DNA of 20,731 nucleotides from JAUZPB01 sp037140715 (GCA_037140715.1 JBAXDX010000050.1:1-20731); one strand, 5' to 3'. Positions 1-8,634 are shown, counted from the first letter of the stretch. The notes: a model not told the origin generated them from the letters alone. A program made the numbers and translations.

Positions 1-250
1 CATTTTTGCATCAAATTACAGATGTCGGACTATAAACCACGTTGCTCCATTTGTAGAATAATGTTCTATTTTTAGTAACTACTCAGCATAAATAAAAAAA
101 TGTGTAACTATTTAGGTCAAAAATTACAAATCGGGAAACAAATATTGAAAAACAATAAGATAATGCCTGCTAATTAAAATTACACGTTATATTTTGTGTC
201 AGGACATAAAAAAAAGACTTAAACATGCATAATAGTTTAATGAGTTTGTA
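1..250. other. A+T-rich flank upstream of the IS66 remnant, no gene seen
   Basis: I find no convincing coding sequence here. Two similar stretches beginning GTAACTA occur near positions 77 and 105. Because the following remnant is of IS66 type, one of them could be the old left end of that insertion sequence, but I could not identify a matching right end or a target duplication, so this is only a suggestion. Confidence 0.4.
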
Positions 251-755
251 ATGACTGAGATACTGACTGAAATAATAGAAGAATTAAGAAAAGTTAATGA
301 GCAGTTGCTTAGTGAGAATAATGAATTAAAGAAACAAAACAAGTTACTGTCAGAGAGAATAAAGTACCCCTGAGTCCCGCTTAAATTTCAGTTCTCACAA
401 TAGCAGTAAACCACCCTCCACAGATGGCTGTAAGAAAAAACCGGCATTGCCCAGGTCTCAAAATGGGATAAAGGGTGGTCAGACAGGTCATAACGGCAAC
501 ACATTAAGACAAATAACGAATCCTGATACAGTTATAGTTCAGTCTTTATGCGACTGTTCAAAATGCGGTGGCGATTTAAGGGAATCAGAAAGTGAATTAT
601 CAGAGAAACGTCAGGTATTCGAACTGCCACAACCTCGTTTGACAGTAACAGAATATCAGTCACGGAAAGTAATATGTCCGCATTGCGGGGAGAGACAAAT
701 CAGCGGTTTCCCGGAAGGAGTTAATGCGCCTGTTCAGTATTGCTTTGTACGATAA
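251..755 (+). pseudogene. IS66-family transposase (TnpC type), frameshifted N-terminal remnant
   Basis: Reading from the ATG at 251 gives a Leu/Glu/Lys-rich coiled-coil start of about 40 codons that ends at a TGA (371-373). The downstream frame continues the same protein: an NSSKPPSTDG motif, a GGQTGHNGN motif, then two Cys-x2-Cys pairs (CSKC and CPHC) separated by about 40 residues. This is the classic N-terminal and zinc-binding part of IS66 transposases. The two parts are in frames that differ by one base, and the change maps to the run of four C at 367-370. Homology stops after the APVQY motif near 740, and the frame ends at 755, so the whole DDE catalytic region (several hundred residues in intact IS66 transposases) is missing. 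The fragment cannot be an active transposase. No accessory tnpA or tnpB genes are visible upstream. Family assignment is by motif recognition. Confidence 0.85.
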
Positions 756-774
756 TATATTAGGAGGAGTCATT

Positions 775-1434
775 ATGCTTGATAAAATTGCACAAGTCAG
801 CTCAAATCTTAAACTTAAAAACAATGTATATTCTGGCATCGGAAAAAAGTTTAAAGGATTGTCTCACGATGATTTTTTGTCTCATGATTCTATTTTTTTT
901 TCTCCGGCGGTTAATTTTATGTCGAGAATATACTGGCAACTTAAGGAAATTAACCTTAATGGTAAGGAAAAGATTGCTTTGGTCTTTATTGCTTCGGGTT
1001 TTGAGTTTCATACCGAGTTGGATTTCTTAAGTTTCCTTTCGATGTCAAGGCAACAGTATGATATTTCCATGGATACTACGGACCGTGGGAAAAATGAAAG
1101 AATTATGCTGACAGTTTCAGCAAAAAAACAGACACCATATCTTAATAACGAACTGAATCCATTAGAGCTAACCTCACTCGGGATATTGTTTGGTCGCATT
1201 ATAGAGTTCGGGACAGCAGGTGAAATGAATAAGTCTGATAATATATTTTTAATAAGTCTGCTTGATGAAATAAATGACAATATTATCAAAGAATTTGAAT
1301 ATATTAACGTAGGTTTTTTTTCGCTAGTTGATAAACTTGTGCCTGGAAGTATTCCTCAGAAAGTAATATTTCCTGAAGACTATAAAGAGCCTGTAATAAT
1401 CGAAAAAATAAAAGTTTTACTGAATGATAAATAA
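775..1434 (+). CDS. Conserved-looking hypothetical protein, first gene of a two-gene operon with a histidine kinase
   Basis: The ATG at 775 is preceded by a strong Shine-Dalgarno AGGAGG seven bases or so upstream. This start is preferred over the in-frame ATG at 724, which lies inside the transposase remnant. The product is 219 residues, with no signal peptide, no membrane segment and no cysteine. I do not recognise a named domain. The N-terminal third (about residues 35-80) contains a short FSPAVNFMSRIYWQLKEI stretch followed by a strand-rich region, and residues 125-185 look helical. The stop codon overlaps the start of the histidine kinase by 11 bases, so the two are almost surely co-transcribed and may be translationally coupled. 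It could be a partner or input/output protein of the kinase, but this rests only on position. Confidence 0.7.
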   Translation: MLDKIAQVSSNLKLKNNVYSGIGKKFKGLSHDDFLSHDSIFFSPAVNFMSRIYWQLKEINLNGKEKIALVFIASGFEFHTELDFLSFLSMSRQQYDISMDTTDRGKNERIMLTVSAKKQTPYLNNELNPLELTSLGILFGRIIEFGTAGEMNKSDNIFLISLLDEINDNIIKEFEYINVGFFSLVDKLVPGSIPQKVIFPEDYKEPVIIEKIKVLLNDK

Positions 1435-3313
1435 TTCCATGGACAGTAAAGTCCAATATTCGGAAACCGTTCCAAAGCGCTTTGAGACACTTGAAGCTTT
1501 TAAATCGCTTGAGGAATTCCCAGATACAAAGTCGATGGTCATTGCCGATGCTTCCGGGAAGATTGTTTATGTAAACCGATCGTTTGAAAATATTTTTCAC
1601 TTAAAGGAAGACCATAGTTTTGCCGAATTTGAGTCTGAACCAAACCTTATAACTTTAATTGAAGGCCTCGCCGGCAGTAAATATGCCAGTTTCCACTTCG
1701 ACCTTTTCTATAGTAACATCGAAAAGCAGGTATTTACAAACTATTTCGTTGAGATAGAGCGAATTTATGTGGGCAAAGTAGAATATTTTGTCTTTATTTT
1801 TAGTTCACTTGCAGACCGCCAAAGATTAGAAAGCGAGATCAATACGTTGCATAACGCTCTCGAGTATGGCAATATCCCAGTCATTATAACCAACGGAGAA
1901 GGACTCATTAGGTACTCCACAAAATCATTTGAGCAGCTTCTTAATACAACAATTGAGTTTATTTATAATAAACATTTTGCCGATACGGTTCAGCTTCTTA
2001 TTGACCCTGCTGAGATTGTGGTCATAAAGCAGAAGATGAAGAACCTGGAAAAGTGTGTGCGGGTCTTCTCAGGCGCAAATGAAGATGGCAGTCTCTGGTT
2101 CAAGGAGCTTAAGATTACCCCGGTTAAGATAGCGGATAAAGAGTCTGTCAATTTTATTATAACGGCAAACGATATTACAAATTATATTCTTAACAGCAGG
2201 ATTATTAAACGATCTGAAGAACGTCAAAAGTCTATCATTAATAATATATCAGACCTGTTGCTTATTGTAAGGAGCGAAAGTGGCTCCCTCTATTTTGAAA
2301 ACGCCAATGACAATTTCTATGAAGTCTTTAGCCTAAAGCGCGAAAAGGTATTGGAGAAAAATATCGAGGATGTATTTGACAAACATTTTTTGATGATTTT
2401 TACTCAGGCTATAGATAGTATTATTAAGACAAAGAGTCCTTCTCAGGAGTTCAGGTATAAGAACTATATAATAGAAAGGGAATATCTTGGTTTGATTACC
2501 TATACGGATGATTCCCATGAAAAGTCGAGGATATTTATTATAAGTCTTAAGGATATAACCGAGCAAATCTTAAACGAGGAGCGCTTAAGGAAGGCATATC
2601 AGAAAGAGACTCATATAAATAAGCTGAAGAGTTCGTTCCTTGCGAATATGTCTCATGAGATTCGCACGCCATTAAATGCAATTGTCGGCTATTCGGAACT
2701 GATAGAAGATGATGTAAAGTCTGGTAGCGTGGAATCCGCCATTGAGCTTTTCCCCTATCTTAAAGAAGGGTTTAACCGTTTGTTGAGTTTCGTTGACAAT
2801 ATACTTGAAGTATCTTTGATTCAGTCGGGAGAAACAGAGTTTGACATGTCTCTGCATAAGGTTAGCTACATTTTAGAATCTGTTTACCATAAGATGATGA
2901 ACATGGCAGTAGATAAGACTATGTCATTTGACATCGATATCGAGGATGATGAACTGCTGGTTAATACTGACATACATAAACTTGATAAGATTATTACTGT
3001 ACTGGTTGATAATGCCATTAAATATACGGATGTCAATGGCAGTATTCTGCTCCAAACAAGATTTGAAAATAATTCCATTATAATAAATATTAAAGACACC
3101 GGCAGAGGCATACAACAGGAGAACCTGACGCGCATGTTCGAGCCGTTTACTCAGGAAGACGAAGGGCATACCAGACAATACGAAGGCGCAGGACTTGGTC
3201 TTACTATCGCATATAATCTTACACGCATGATGGGCGGAGAACTCAGGGTTGACACCAAACCCAAACAGGGGACTACCATGACACTCATCTTTCCAGGTAA
3301 AGTTAATCAATAA
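1424..3313 (+). CDS. Soluble PAS-domain hybrid-less sensor histidine kinase
   Basis: This 629-residue protein autophosphorylates a histidine and presumably passes the phosphate to a response regulator that is not in the window. It has no membrane segment, so it should sense a cytoplasmic signal. Three PAS-like domains are visible at about residues 35-125, 145-260 and 270-385. A HisKA domain follows with the H-box SHEIRTP (His411). The HATPase_c domain has an N-box (VDNAIKYT, near Asn530), a G1 box DTGRG (Asp558), an F-box (MFEPF) and a G2 box GAGLGL (588-593). All catalytic boxes are intact. There is no C-terminal receiver domain. ATG 1424 overlaps the upstream gene by 11 bases; ATG 1439 is an alternative start five codons in. 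Neither has a strong Shine-Dalgarno, which fits translational coupling. The ligand is unknown, since no heme- or flavin-binding signature stands out. Confidence 0.93.
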   Translation: MINNSMDSKVQYSETVPKRFETLEAFKSLEEFPDTKSMVIADASGKIVYVNRSFENIFHLKEDHSFAEFESEPNLITLIEGLAGSKYASFHFDLFYSNIEKQVFTNYFVEIERIYVGKVEYFVFIFSSLADRQRLESEINTLHNALEYGNIPVIITNGEGLIRYSTKSFEQLLNTTIEFIYNKHFADTVQLLIDPAEIVVIKQKMKNLEKCVRVFSGANEDGSLWFKELKITPVKIADKESVNFIITANDITNYILNSRIIKRSEERQKSIINNISDLLLIVRSESGSLYFENANDNFYEVFSLKREKVLEKNIEDVFDKHFLMIFTQAIDSIIKTKSPSQEFRYKNYIIEREYLGLITYTDDSHEKSRIFIISLKDITEQILNEERLRKAYQKETHINKLKSSFLANMSHEIRTPLNAIVGYSELIEDDVKSGSVESAIELFPYLKEGFNRLLSFVDNILEVSLIQSGETEFDMSLHKVSYILESVYHKMMNMAVDKTMSFDIDIEDDELLVNTDIHKLDKIITVLVDNAIKYTDVNGSILLQTRFENNSIIINIKDTGRGIQQENLTRMFEPFTQEDEGHTRQYEGAGLGLTIAYNLTRMMGGELRVDTKPKQGTTMTLIFPGKVNQ

Positions 3314-3479
3314 TCCGGCTATCCGGCATTCCCCCATTATATCTAACTTATTTCTTTTCTTTAAAGTGTTAATTCTTTAATTTTTCGGATCAAATAACCA
3401 GGCTTGTTATTTCTGAAGCGAAGGAAAATTAACGGCTAATTGGAATTATCAATTTTGTTAAAAGAGGAGAGTATTTAAT
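3314..3479. other. Intergenic region before the OPT transporter gene
   Basis: This 166-base A+T-rich gap should contain the transporter's promoter, but I see no convincing match to either a sigma70 or a TAnnTTTG promoter and no clear terminator for the kinase operon. A strong Shine-Dalgarno (AGAGGAG) lies just upstream of the transporter ATG. Confidence 0.4.
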
Positions 3480-5465
3480 ATGAGTGATGTGCACGCACCC
3501 AAAACAAATGGCGGATTACCTGCAAATGCTTATACAGAATTAAAATCAGGCGAAGAATATATCCCTGTCATGTCCCCCTCGAAGTCTTATCCTGAGGCTA
3601 CGGTTTATTCGGTAATCATGGGAATTATAATGTCGGTCATATTCTCTGCCGCCGCGGCTTACCTTGGACTTAAGATCGGGCAGGTATTTGAGGCTACTAT
3701 TCCAATTGCCATTATTGCGGTAGGTTTATCTACGGCGTTAAGAAGAAAGAACGCTTTAGGCGAAAATGTAATCATACAGTCGATAGGAGCAAGCTCGGGC
3801 GTAATTGTTGCAGGTGCAATCTTTACTATTCCCGCATTATATATACTTAATCTTCATGTCCGGTTCTTTCAGATATTCTTTGCCTCGCTCTTTGGCGGAT
3901 TCCTTGGCATACTGTTTCTAATTCCATTCAGGAAATATTTTGTCGGCGAAATGCACGGCAAGTTCCCATTCCCTGAAGCTACTGCTACAACAGAAGTTTT
4001 AGTGGCTGGTGAAAAAGGGGGCGGACAGGCACTCATACTTGTAATGAGTGGCATTATCGGCGGACTTTATGATTTTATCATAGGTACATTCGGCTGGTGG
4101 AGCGAAGTATTTACAACAAGAGTAATTGAAGCCGGGCAGAAGCTTGCGGATAATTACAAACTTGTCTTCCGCATGAATGTTGGCGCTGCAGTTATGGGCT
4201 TAGGTTATATAACTGGTCTTAAATATACAGCCATTATCGCGGCAGGTTCATTTGTCTCCTGGTATGTGATGATTCCGGTTGTTTCGTTCATCGGTCAGAC
4301 TCTTAACGTTCCAATCGGCGTAAATGTAACTCTTCTCATAAAGGACATGGCTCCGGAACAGTTATTCAGTTCGTATGTACGCCATATTGGTATTGGCGGG
4401 ATTGCAATGGCGGGAGTTATCGGCATTATTCGTTCATCGAAAATAATTGTATCGGCATTCTCACTTGCCATCAAGGAAATCTTTGGTGGCAAGTCGGAAA
4501 ATAAGTCAAAGCTTAGAACACAGCGCGACTTACCTATGATGATAATTGTTATCGGCATACTGGTTACGGCTGTTATGGTATTTACTTTCTTCCTTTTTGG
4601 CGTGGTTGGAAATATTACACATGCTTTGGTCGGACTCTTGATTGTTCTAATTATCTCTTTCCTCTTTACTACCGTGGCTGCTAACGCTATCGCTATTGTC
4701 GGCACAAACCCTGTTTCCGGTATGACGCTTATGACTTTGATTTTATCATCGATTGTACTTGTATCAGTAGGTCTTACAGGTGAAGCAGGTATGGCTTCGG
4801 CATTAATCATAGGTGGCGTGGTTTGTACCGCGTTATCAATGGCGGGCGGATTTATCACCGATCTTAAAATTGGATACTGGCTCGGAACTTCACCATATAA
4901 GCAGGAGTCCTGGAAATTCTTAGGTACAGTCGTAGCTTCTGCAACCGTTGGCTGGGTTATATTAGTACTTAACCAGACTTATGGATTTGGTCCTAATTCA
5001 AGTCTTGTAGCTCCGCAGGCAAACGCGATGGCTGCTGTTATAAAACCGCTTATGTCAAACCAGCCTGCGCCCTGGATGCTTTATATTGCCGGAGCGGCTA
5101 TGGCTTTAATACTGACCATGCTTAAAGTCCCCGCGCTTGCCTTTGCTCTCGGAATGTATATCCCGCTTGAACTTAATACTCCGCTTTTAGCTGGCGGACT
5201 TATTTCCCATTTTGTTTCAACAAGAAGTAAAAACGAAGCTACGAATAATGCAAGAAGGGAAAGAGGAACGCTCATTGCTTCAGGCTTTATCGCGGGCGGA
5301 GCTTTGATGGGTGTTGTCAGCGCCATTATGCGTTATAAAGGAATTGACCTTGTTAACAAAGAATGGGTTGAATCCAATTCAGCCGAGCTTGTTGCTATTA
5401 TGATGTTTGCTATTATCTGCGCTTACATGATTTGGGATTCGCTTAGGGCAAAAGTAGAAGATTAA
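3480..5465 (+). CDS. OPT-family oligopeptide transporter
   Basis: The 661-residue product is a polytopic inner-membrane protein with many hydrophobic segments, the length and layout of the prokaryotic OPT (oligopeptide transporter) family, which imports small peptides or metal-chelate-like compounds by proton symport. Recognisable family stretches are the start of the membrane domain after YIPVMSPS (about residues 28-35), AYLGLKIGQVFEATIP in the first helices, GKFPFPEATATTE after residue 158, and AIVGTNPVSGMT in the second half. The short N-terminal tail is hydrophilic. The ATG follows a good AGAGGAG Shine-Dalgarno. It appears to be transcribed alone. The S46 dipeptidyl peptidase encoded about 3.4 kb away would be a logical source of small peptides, but the two are not in one operon. 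The true substrate cannot be read from sequence. Confidence 0.93.
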   Translation: MSDVHAPKTNGGLPANAYTELKSGEEYIPVMSPSKSYPEATVYSVIMGIIMSVIFSAAAAYLGLKIGQVFEATIPIAIIAVGLSTALRRKNALGENVIIQSIGASSGVIVAGAIFTIPALYILNLHVRFFQIFFASLFGGFLGILFLIPFRKYFVGEMHGKFPFPEATATTEVLVAGEKGGGQALILVMSGIIGGLYDFIIGTFGWWSEVFTTRVIEAGQKLADNYKLVFRMNVGAAVMGLGYITGLKYTAIIAAGSFVSWYVMIPVVSFIGQTLNVPIGVNVTLLIKDMAPEQLFSSYVRHIGIGGIAMAGVIGIIRSSKIIVSAFSLAIKEIFGGKSENKSKLRTQRDLPMMIIVIGILVTAVMVFTFFLFGVVGNITHALVGLLIVLIISFLFTTVAANAIAIVGTNPVSGMTLMTLILSSIVLVSVGLTGEAGMASALIIGGVVCTALSMAGGFITDLKIGYWLGTSPYKQESWKFLGTVVASATVGWVILVLNQTYGFGPNSSLVAPQANAMAAVIKPLMSNQPAPWMLYIAGAAMALILTMLKVPALAFALGMYIPLELNTPLLAGGLISHFVSTRSKNEATNNARRERGTLIASGFIAGGALMGVVSAIMRYKGIDLVNKEWVESNSAELVAIMMFAIICAYMIWDSLRAKVED

Positions 5466-5470
5466 CTAAC

Positions 5471-5659
5471 TCATGTTATGCAAAAATGTCAGAACTATGA
5501 TTAAATGATTCATTTCATTCTGGCTAAATCATCAGAATCACAGTCTGGATAATTTTGGGTTCTTAACCCATAATTATCAGCTCCGAACCTATATTTTTGG
5601 GTTAATAACCGATATTTATCGGTCCGGAACCCAACTAGAATGAATTTTGCCTAACATGA
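5471..5659. mobile_element. MITE-like 189-bp non-coding element with terminal inverted repeats
   Basis: The left end reads TCATGTTATGCAAAAAT (from 5471). The right end, on the opposite strand from 5659, reads TCATGTTAGGCAAAATTCAT. The first 15 bases match at all but one position. The interior has no plausible gene. It contains two adjacent, similar 42-base units (5551-5592 and 5593-5634) with short self-complementary stretches such as GGGTTCTTAACCC and ACCGATATTTATCGGT. A further copy of the end sequence lies at 14685. Small size, inverted ends, a likely 8-bp target duplication and a second copy of the end fit a miniature inverted-repeat element moved by a transposase encoded elsewhere. The parent family is not identified. 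Its hairpins may also end transcription of the OPT gene. Confidence 0.6.
5551..5634. repeat. Tandem pair of 42-base hairpin-forming units inside the small element
   Basis: The units 5551-5592 and 5593-5634 are head to tail with no spacer and agree at roughly three quarters of positions by eye. Shared landmarks are TTTTGGGTT, an AACC about three bases on, TTATC near the middle and GAACC near the end. In unit 1 the GGGTT/AACCC pair makes a small hairpin; in unit 2 the ACCGAT/ATCGGT pair does. Confidence 0.55.
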
Positions 5660-5686
5660 TTACTAACAGCACGGGCACATGATTTC

Positions 5687-5715
5687 TTTGACTAAATCCG
5701 GCATCCATACATTTT
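5687..5715 (+). promoter_or_regulatory. Possible Bacteroidota-type promoter for the aminotransferase gene
   Basis: TTTG at 5687-5690 is followed after 17 bases by TACATTTT (5708-5715), a 7-of-8 match to TAnnTTTG, leaving an untranslated leader of about 65 bases before the TTG start at 5789. The spacing and core fit the known pattern, but the last base of the -7 box is wrong and the region is A+T-rich, so this is tentative. Confidence 0.3.
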
Positions 5716-5788
5716 ATGTGATTATGTTTTAATTTTATGCCATTTCCTCTCAGGGAGAAAACAGCATCTTCTTTAGAAAGGAGTACCT

Positions 5789-6919
5789 TTGAAAATATCA
5801 GAATCAGGGAACTATTATCCTTACCTTAAATCAGGCAGGATATACATGAACCATGCAACGATTAGCCCTCTTTCCAGTCTTGTGGTCGATGAGCTTCATA
5901 ATTATTTGTATGTAAGAAGCGAAACAGAAATAGAAAACTATTTTTCATTTCTGAAAATTGTAAATAGTGCGAAGAACAGACTGGCTTCGCTTATTAATAC
6001 AACTCCGGACAGGCTGGCTTTTGTCGATAATACATCGAACGGGCTGAATGTGCTGGCTCAGGCAGTTGACTGGAAGTCAGGCGACAGGCTTATTCTAAAT
6101 GATATAGAATTTCCTTCAAATATTTATCCCTTCCTGAATCTTAAACAATATGGCGTTGAGGCAGATTTTGTTAAGTCGGGTAATGGGATCATAAAATTTG
6201 AGGATATTGAAAAAGCTGTTACTCCAAAGACGAGACTGATTTCAATCAGCCATGTCCAGTTTCTTTCCGGTTACCGGTCGGACATTGCAAGGATAGGCGA
6301 ACTGTGTCGCAGTAAAGGCATTATCTTTTGCGTTGATTCAATTCAGGCTTTGGGAGCAATGAGAGAAGATGTTGAAAGAATGAAAATCGACTTTCTTGCC
6401 TCAGGAACTCAGAAGTGGCTCATGTCGATGCAGGGACTGGCGTTTATCTTTGTTGCAAAAGAGCTTCAGGAGAAGCTTAACCCAAAATTCGTTGGCTGGA
6501 CTTCGGTTGAGGATGCGTGGAATCTGCTTGATTATAAGCTTGCACTAAGAGAGGACGCGACGCGGTTTCAGAACGGTACAGTAAATGCAATTGGCATTGC
6601 CGCTCTTAACGTAACGCTCGGCTTTATGGAATCCATGGGGCATGATAATATCGAAAAAACCATACTTGATAATTCAGAGTATTTTATTAACAAGCTTTCT
6701 GAGAGCGGGATAACTCCAATACTAAAAGGTGGAGAAAGGGAAATTTTGTCCGGTATTGTAAGTTTTCATTCGGATAAAGCTGAAGAGATTTACGAGAAAT
6801 TAAAACAACGGAATATCATTGGCGCGGTCAGAGGGGATGTAGTAAGGTTTTCGCCTCACTTCTATAACACTAAAGAGGAAATTGACTCCGTTGTATCAGC
6901 CCTGAAAGAGATTCTATAA
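5789..6919 (+). CDS. PLP-dependent aminotransferase, class V
   Basis: The 376-residue product has the fold-type I class V layout. The PLP-binding landmarks are His155 in SISHVQFLSG, the pyridine-nitrogen Asp183 in CVDSIQALG, and the Schiff-base Lys209 in SGTQKWL. An N-terminal MNHATISPLS stretch corresponds to the usual substrate-loop motif, and the C-terminal VVRFSPHFYNT is typical of the group. The conserved active-site cysteine loop of SufS/IscS cysteine desulfurases is not seen, so a desulfurase role is unlikely. The reaction remains undetermined; isopenicillin-epimerase-like and general transaminase roles are both possible. The start is TTG at 5789, chosen because AGAAAGGAG sits 5 bases upstream. 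It is convergent with the minus-strand genes that follow, separated by a terminator hairpin. Confidence 0.9.
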   Translation: MKISESGNYYPYLKSGRIYMNHATISPLSSLVVDELHNYLYVRSETEIENYFSFLKIVNSAKNRLASLINTTPDRLAFVDNTSNGLNVLAQAVDWKSGDRLILNDIEFPSNIYPFLNLKQYGVEADFVKSGNGIIKFEDIEKAVTPKTRLISISHVQFLSGYRSDIARIGELCRSKGIIFCVDSIQALGAMREDVERMKIDFLASGTQKWLMSMQGLAFIFVAKELQEKLNPKFVGWTSVEDAWNLLDYKLALREDATRFQNGTVNAIGIAALNVTLGFMESMGHDNIEKTILDNSEYFINKLSESGITPILKGGEREILSGIVSFHSDKAEEIYEKLKQRNIIGAVRGDVVRFSPHFYNTKEEIDSVVSALKEIL

Positions 6920-6954
6920 AAAAGAGCGGTAAATCATTCCGGACTTACCGCTCT
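6918..6954 (-). terminator. Rho-independent terminator between convergent genes
   Basis: A perfect 10-bp stem, AGAGCGGTAA (6923-6932) with TTACCGCTCT (6945-6954), encloses a 12-base loop. On the minus strand it is followed directly by six T (6918-6923 as A on the plus strand), so it is a strong terminator for the minus-strand small gene. On the plus strand it lacks a T tract but may still slow readthrough from the aminotransferase gene. Confidence 0.85.
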
Positions 6955-6975
6955 AAACTCACAGTTTAAGAAATA

Positions 6976-7224
6976 TCAAATTTGATCTTCATCAGACTTC
7001 AGCGACAACTCAACCTTAAGATTAAGTTCGGCTCCGCTGAACATCGAGAACTTAATGTTATTGATGCTACACTTATAATCTTCGCCTACCAGTTCGCTGA
7101 CAGCCTTCGAGATACCTGCTTCTATCGCATCAATCGAGATTCCTTTCAGCTTATTGTGAAGTATTTTGTTTATATCAATATCCTTTTTGTTGTCATACCC
7201 CATTCCAGTCTCCAGTTTTTTCAT
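6976..7224 (-). CDS. Small hypothetical protein (82 residues)
   Basis: This is a short, charged, soluble-looking protein with no signal peptide or membrane segment and no domain I recognise. Its stop lies just upstream of a strong minus-strand terminator, which supports it being a real gene. The first ATG (7224) has no Shine-Dalgarno. An in-frame ATG at 7203 is preceded by GGAG, giving a 75-residue form, and could be the true start. It sits 66 bases downstream of the phosphomannomutase gene on the same strand and may share its transcript. The region reads as a helical segment (about residues 17-45) followed by two or three strands (50-78). Confidence 0.6.
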   Translation of the reverse strand: MKKLETGMGYDNKKDIDINKILHNKLKGISIDAIEAGISKAVSELVGEDYKCSINNIKFSMFSGAELNLKVELSLKSDEDQI

Positions 7225-7290
7225 TATTTAGATTATTAGATGCATAAAATATCTGCTGGTTCCGTAGATTTATAATTTTTTAAAAATATA

Positions 7291-8634
7291 TTAACGGATT
7301 ACTTTTAGCAGTTCTTCGGTCTTCTCTTCCATGAGCTTTATGCTATGCCTGCTTTCCACATTCAGGCGGAGAACAGGCTCGGTGTTAGACATTCTGACAT
7401 TAAATCTCCAGTCGGCATATTCAACGCTAAGACCATCCACATATTCCCTCTTTCCGCCGGTATAAAGGGAGTCAAGCTGCTTTATTTTTGCCGCAGGGTC
7501 TTCAGTTGTAGTATTAATTTCGCCTGAACATGGATAATCTTTAACCATTTCTTCAACAAGCTGCGAAAGTGGCTTATCTTCCTCTGAGATTAACTGCATT
7601 ACAAGAAGAAATGGGATCATACCACTGTCCGAGTAAGAATTATCGCGGAAGTAATGATGAGCTGACATTTCGCCACCATAAATCGCGTTGACTTCGCGCA
7701 TCTTCTCCTTAACGTAAGCATGACCGCTTACAGACTGTACGGCAATGCCGCCGTTTTGGTTAACTATCTCAACCGTATTCCAGACGAGGCGCGGGTCATG
7801 AACTATTTTTTCTCCGGGGTTTTTCTTAAGAATAGATTTGGCAAGCAGACCAACTATATAATATCCTTCAATAAAATTTCCCTTTTCATCAAAGAAAAAG
7901 CACCTGTCATAATCTCCGTCCCACGCAACGCCAAGATCTGCTCTGTTTTCTAGTACCGCCTCAAGCGTGGGTTGTCTGTTTTCAATGAGCAGTGGATTAG
8001 GCACTCCGTTCGGGAAACTGCCGTCCGGATTGGTAAATACTTTTATCATCTTAACCGGCAAGTCCGGTTCAATTGCATCAAGAGCGGGACCAACGCAGCC
8101 ATTGCCTCCGTTTACAACTACGCTTAACGGTTTGATTTTATCTTTATCATAGAACTTTTTAAGATTGTTAATAAATTCCTGCATAATATCTTTATTTGTA
8201 ATGCTCCCTTTTTTATCGCTTACGGGAATAAAATTTTTTGCAAGGATTAGCTTTTCAACCTGATTTAAGCCCGAATCATACCCGACCGGAACCGACCCTC
8301 TTTTCACAAACTTCATTCCGTTATATTCCGGAGGATTATGACTTGCTGTAATCATAATACCGCCATCACAATCTAAAAACGGAGTCGCGAAGTATATCAT
8401 CTCGGTGCCGCAAAGTCCGATATCAATTACATTGACACCGCTGTCGGTAAGTCCCGCTACAAGAGCTTCTGAAAGTTCTTCAGAACTGCTCCTTATATCA
8501 TGACCGATGACTATGGTTTTAAGCCCGAGTAATTTTGTATAAGCCCGCCCAATATTGTAAGCAAGCTCCTTGTTTAATTCAGAGCCGATTTTGCCTCTGA
8601 TATCGTAAGCTTTAAAGCATGGAATTCTATCCAT
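7291..8634 (-). CDS. manB: Phosphomannomutase/phosphoglucomutase
   Basis: The 447-residue product belongs to the alpha-D-phosphohexomutase superfamily, which interconverts hexose 1- and 6-phosphates for nucleotide sugars and surface polysaccharides. All four active-site signatures are present: the phosphoserine loop TASHNP (Ser98), the magnesium loop DGDYDR (Asp239, Asp241, Asp243), the sugar-binding loop GEMSAHH (321-327) and the phosphate-binding loop RMSNTEP (414-420). The GEMS form is that of enzymes acting on mannose and/or glucose phosphates, as opposed to GlmM. The length is normal for the family. ATG at 8634 has AGGAGATATA just upstream on the minus strand. It is divergent from the S46 peptidase gene. 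Preference for mannose or glucose cannot be decided from sequence, and the symbol follows common usage. Confidence 0.92.
   Translation of the reverse strand: MDRIPCFKAYDIRGKIGSELNKELAYNIGRAYTKLLGLKTIVIGHDIRSSSEELSEALVAGLTDSGVNVIDIGLCGTEMIYFATPFLDCDGGIMITASHNPPEYNGMKFVKRGSVPVGYDSGLNQVEKLILAKNFIPVSDKKGSITNKDIMQEFINNLKKFYDKDKIKPLSVVVNGGNGCVGPALDAIEPDLPVKMIKVFTNPDGSFPNGVPNPLLIENRQPTLEAVLENRADLGVAWDGDYDRCFFFDEKGNFIEGYYIVGLLAKSILKKNPGEKIVHDPRLVWNTVEIVNQNGGIAVQSVSGHAYVKEKMREVNAIYGGEMSAHHYFRDNSYSDSGMIPFLLVMQLISEEDKPLSQLVEEMVKDYPCSGEINTTTEDPAAKIKQLDSLYTGGKREYVDGLSVEYADWRFNVRMSNTEPVLRLNVESRHSIKLMEEKTEELLKVIR

Larger units (their letters stand above)
5463..5667. repeat. Candidate 8-bp target-site duplication around the small element
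   Basis: TAACTAAC at 5463-5470 and TTACTAAC at 5660-5667 flank the inverted ends of the element and match at 7 of 8 bases in direct orientation. The left copy begins with the TAA stop codon of the OPT gene. This is what a target duplication made on insertion would look like; a chance match cannot be excluded. Confidence 0.5.

Noticed and set aside
724..774. A longer N-terminus for the 219-residue protein
   Set aside because: It would start inside the transposase remnant, and the AGGAGG just before ATG 775 clearly marks the start.
4295..4858. A 187-codon open frame on the minus strand within the OPT transporter gene
   Set aside because: It is the antisense of a membrane-protein gene, rich in Ile, Thr and Pro, without ribosome site or recognisable domain.
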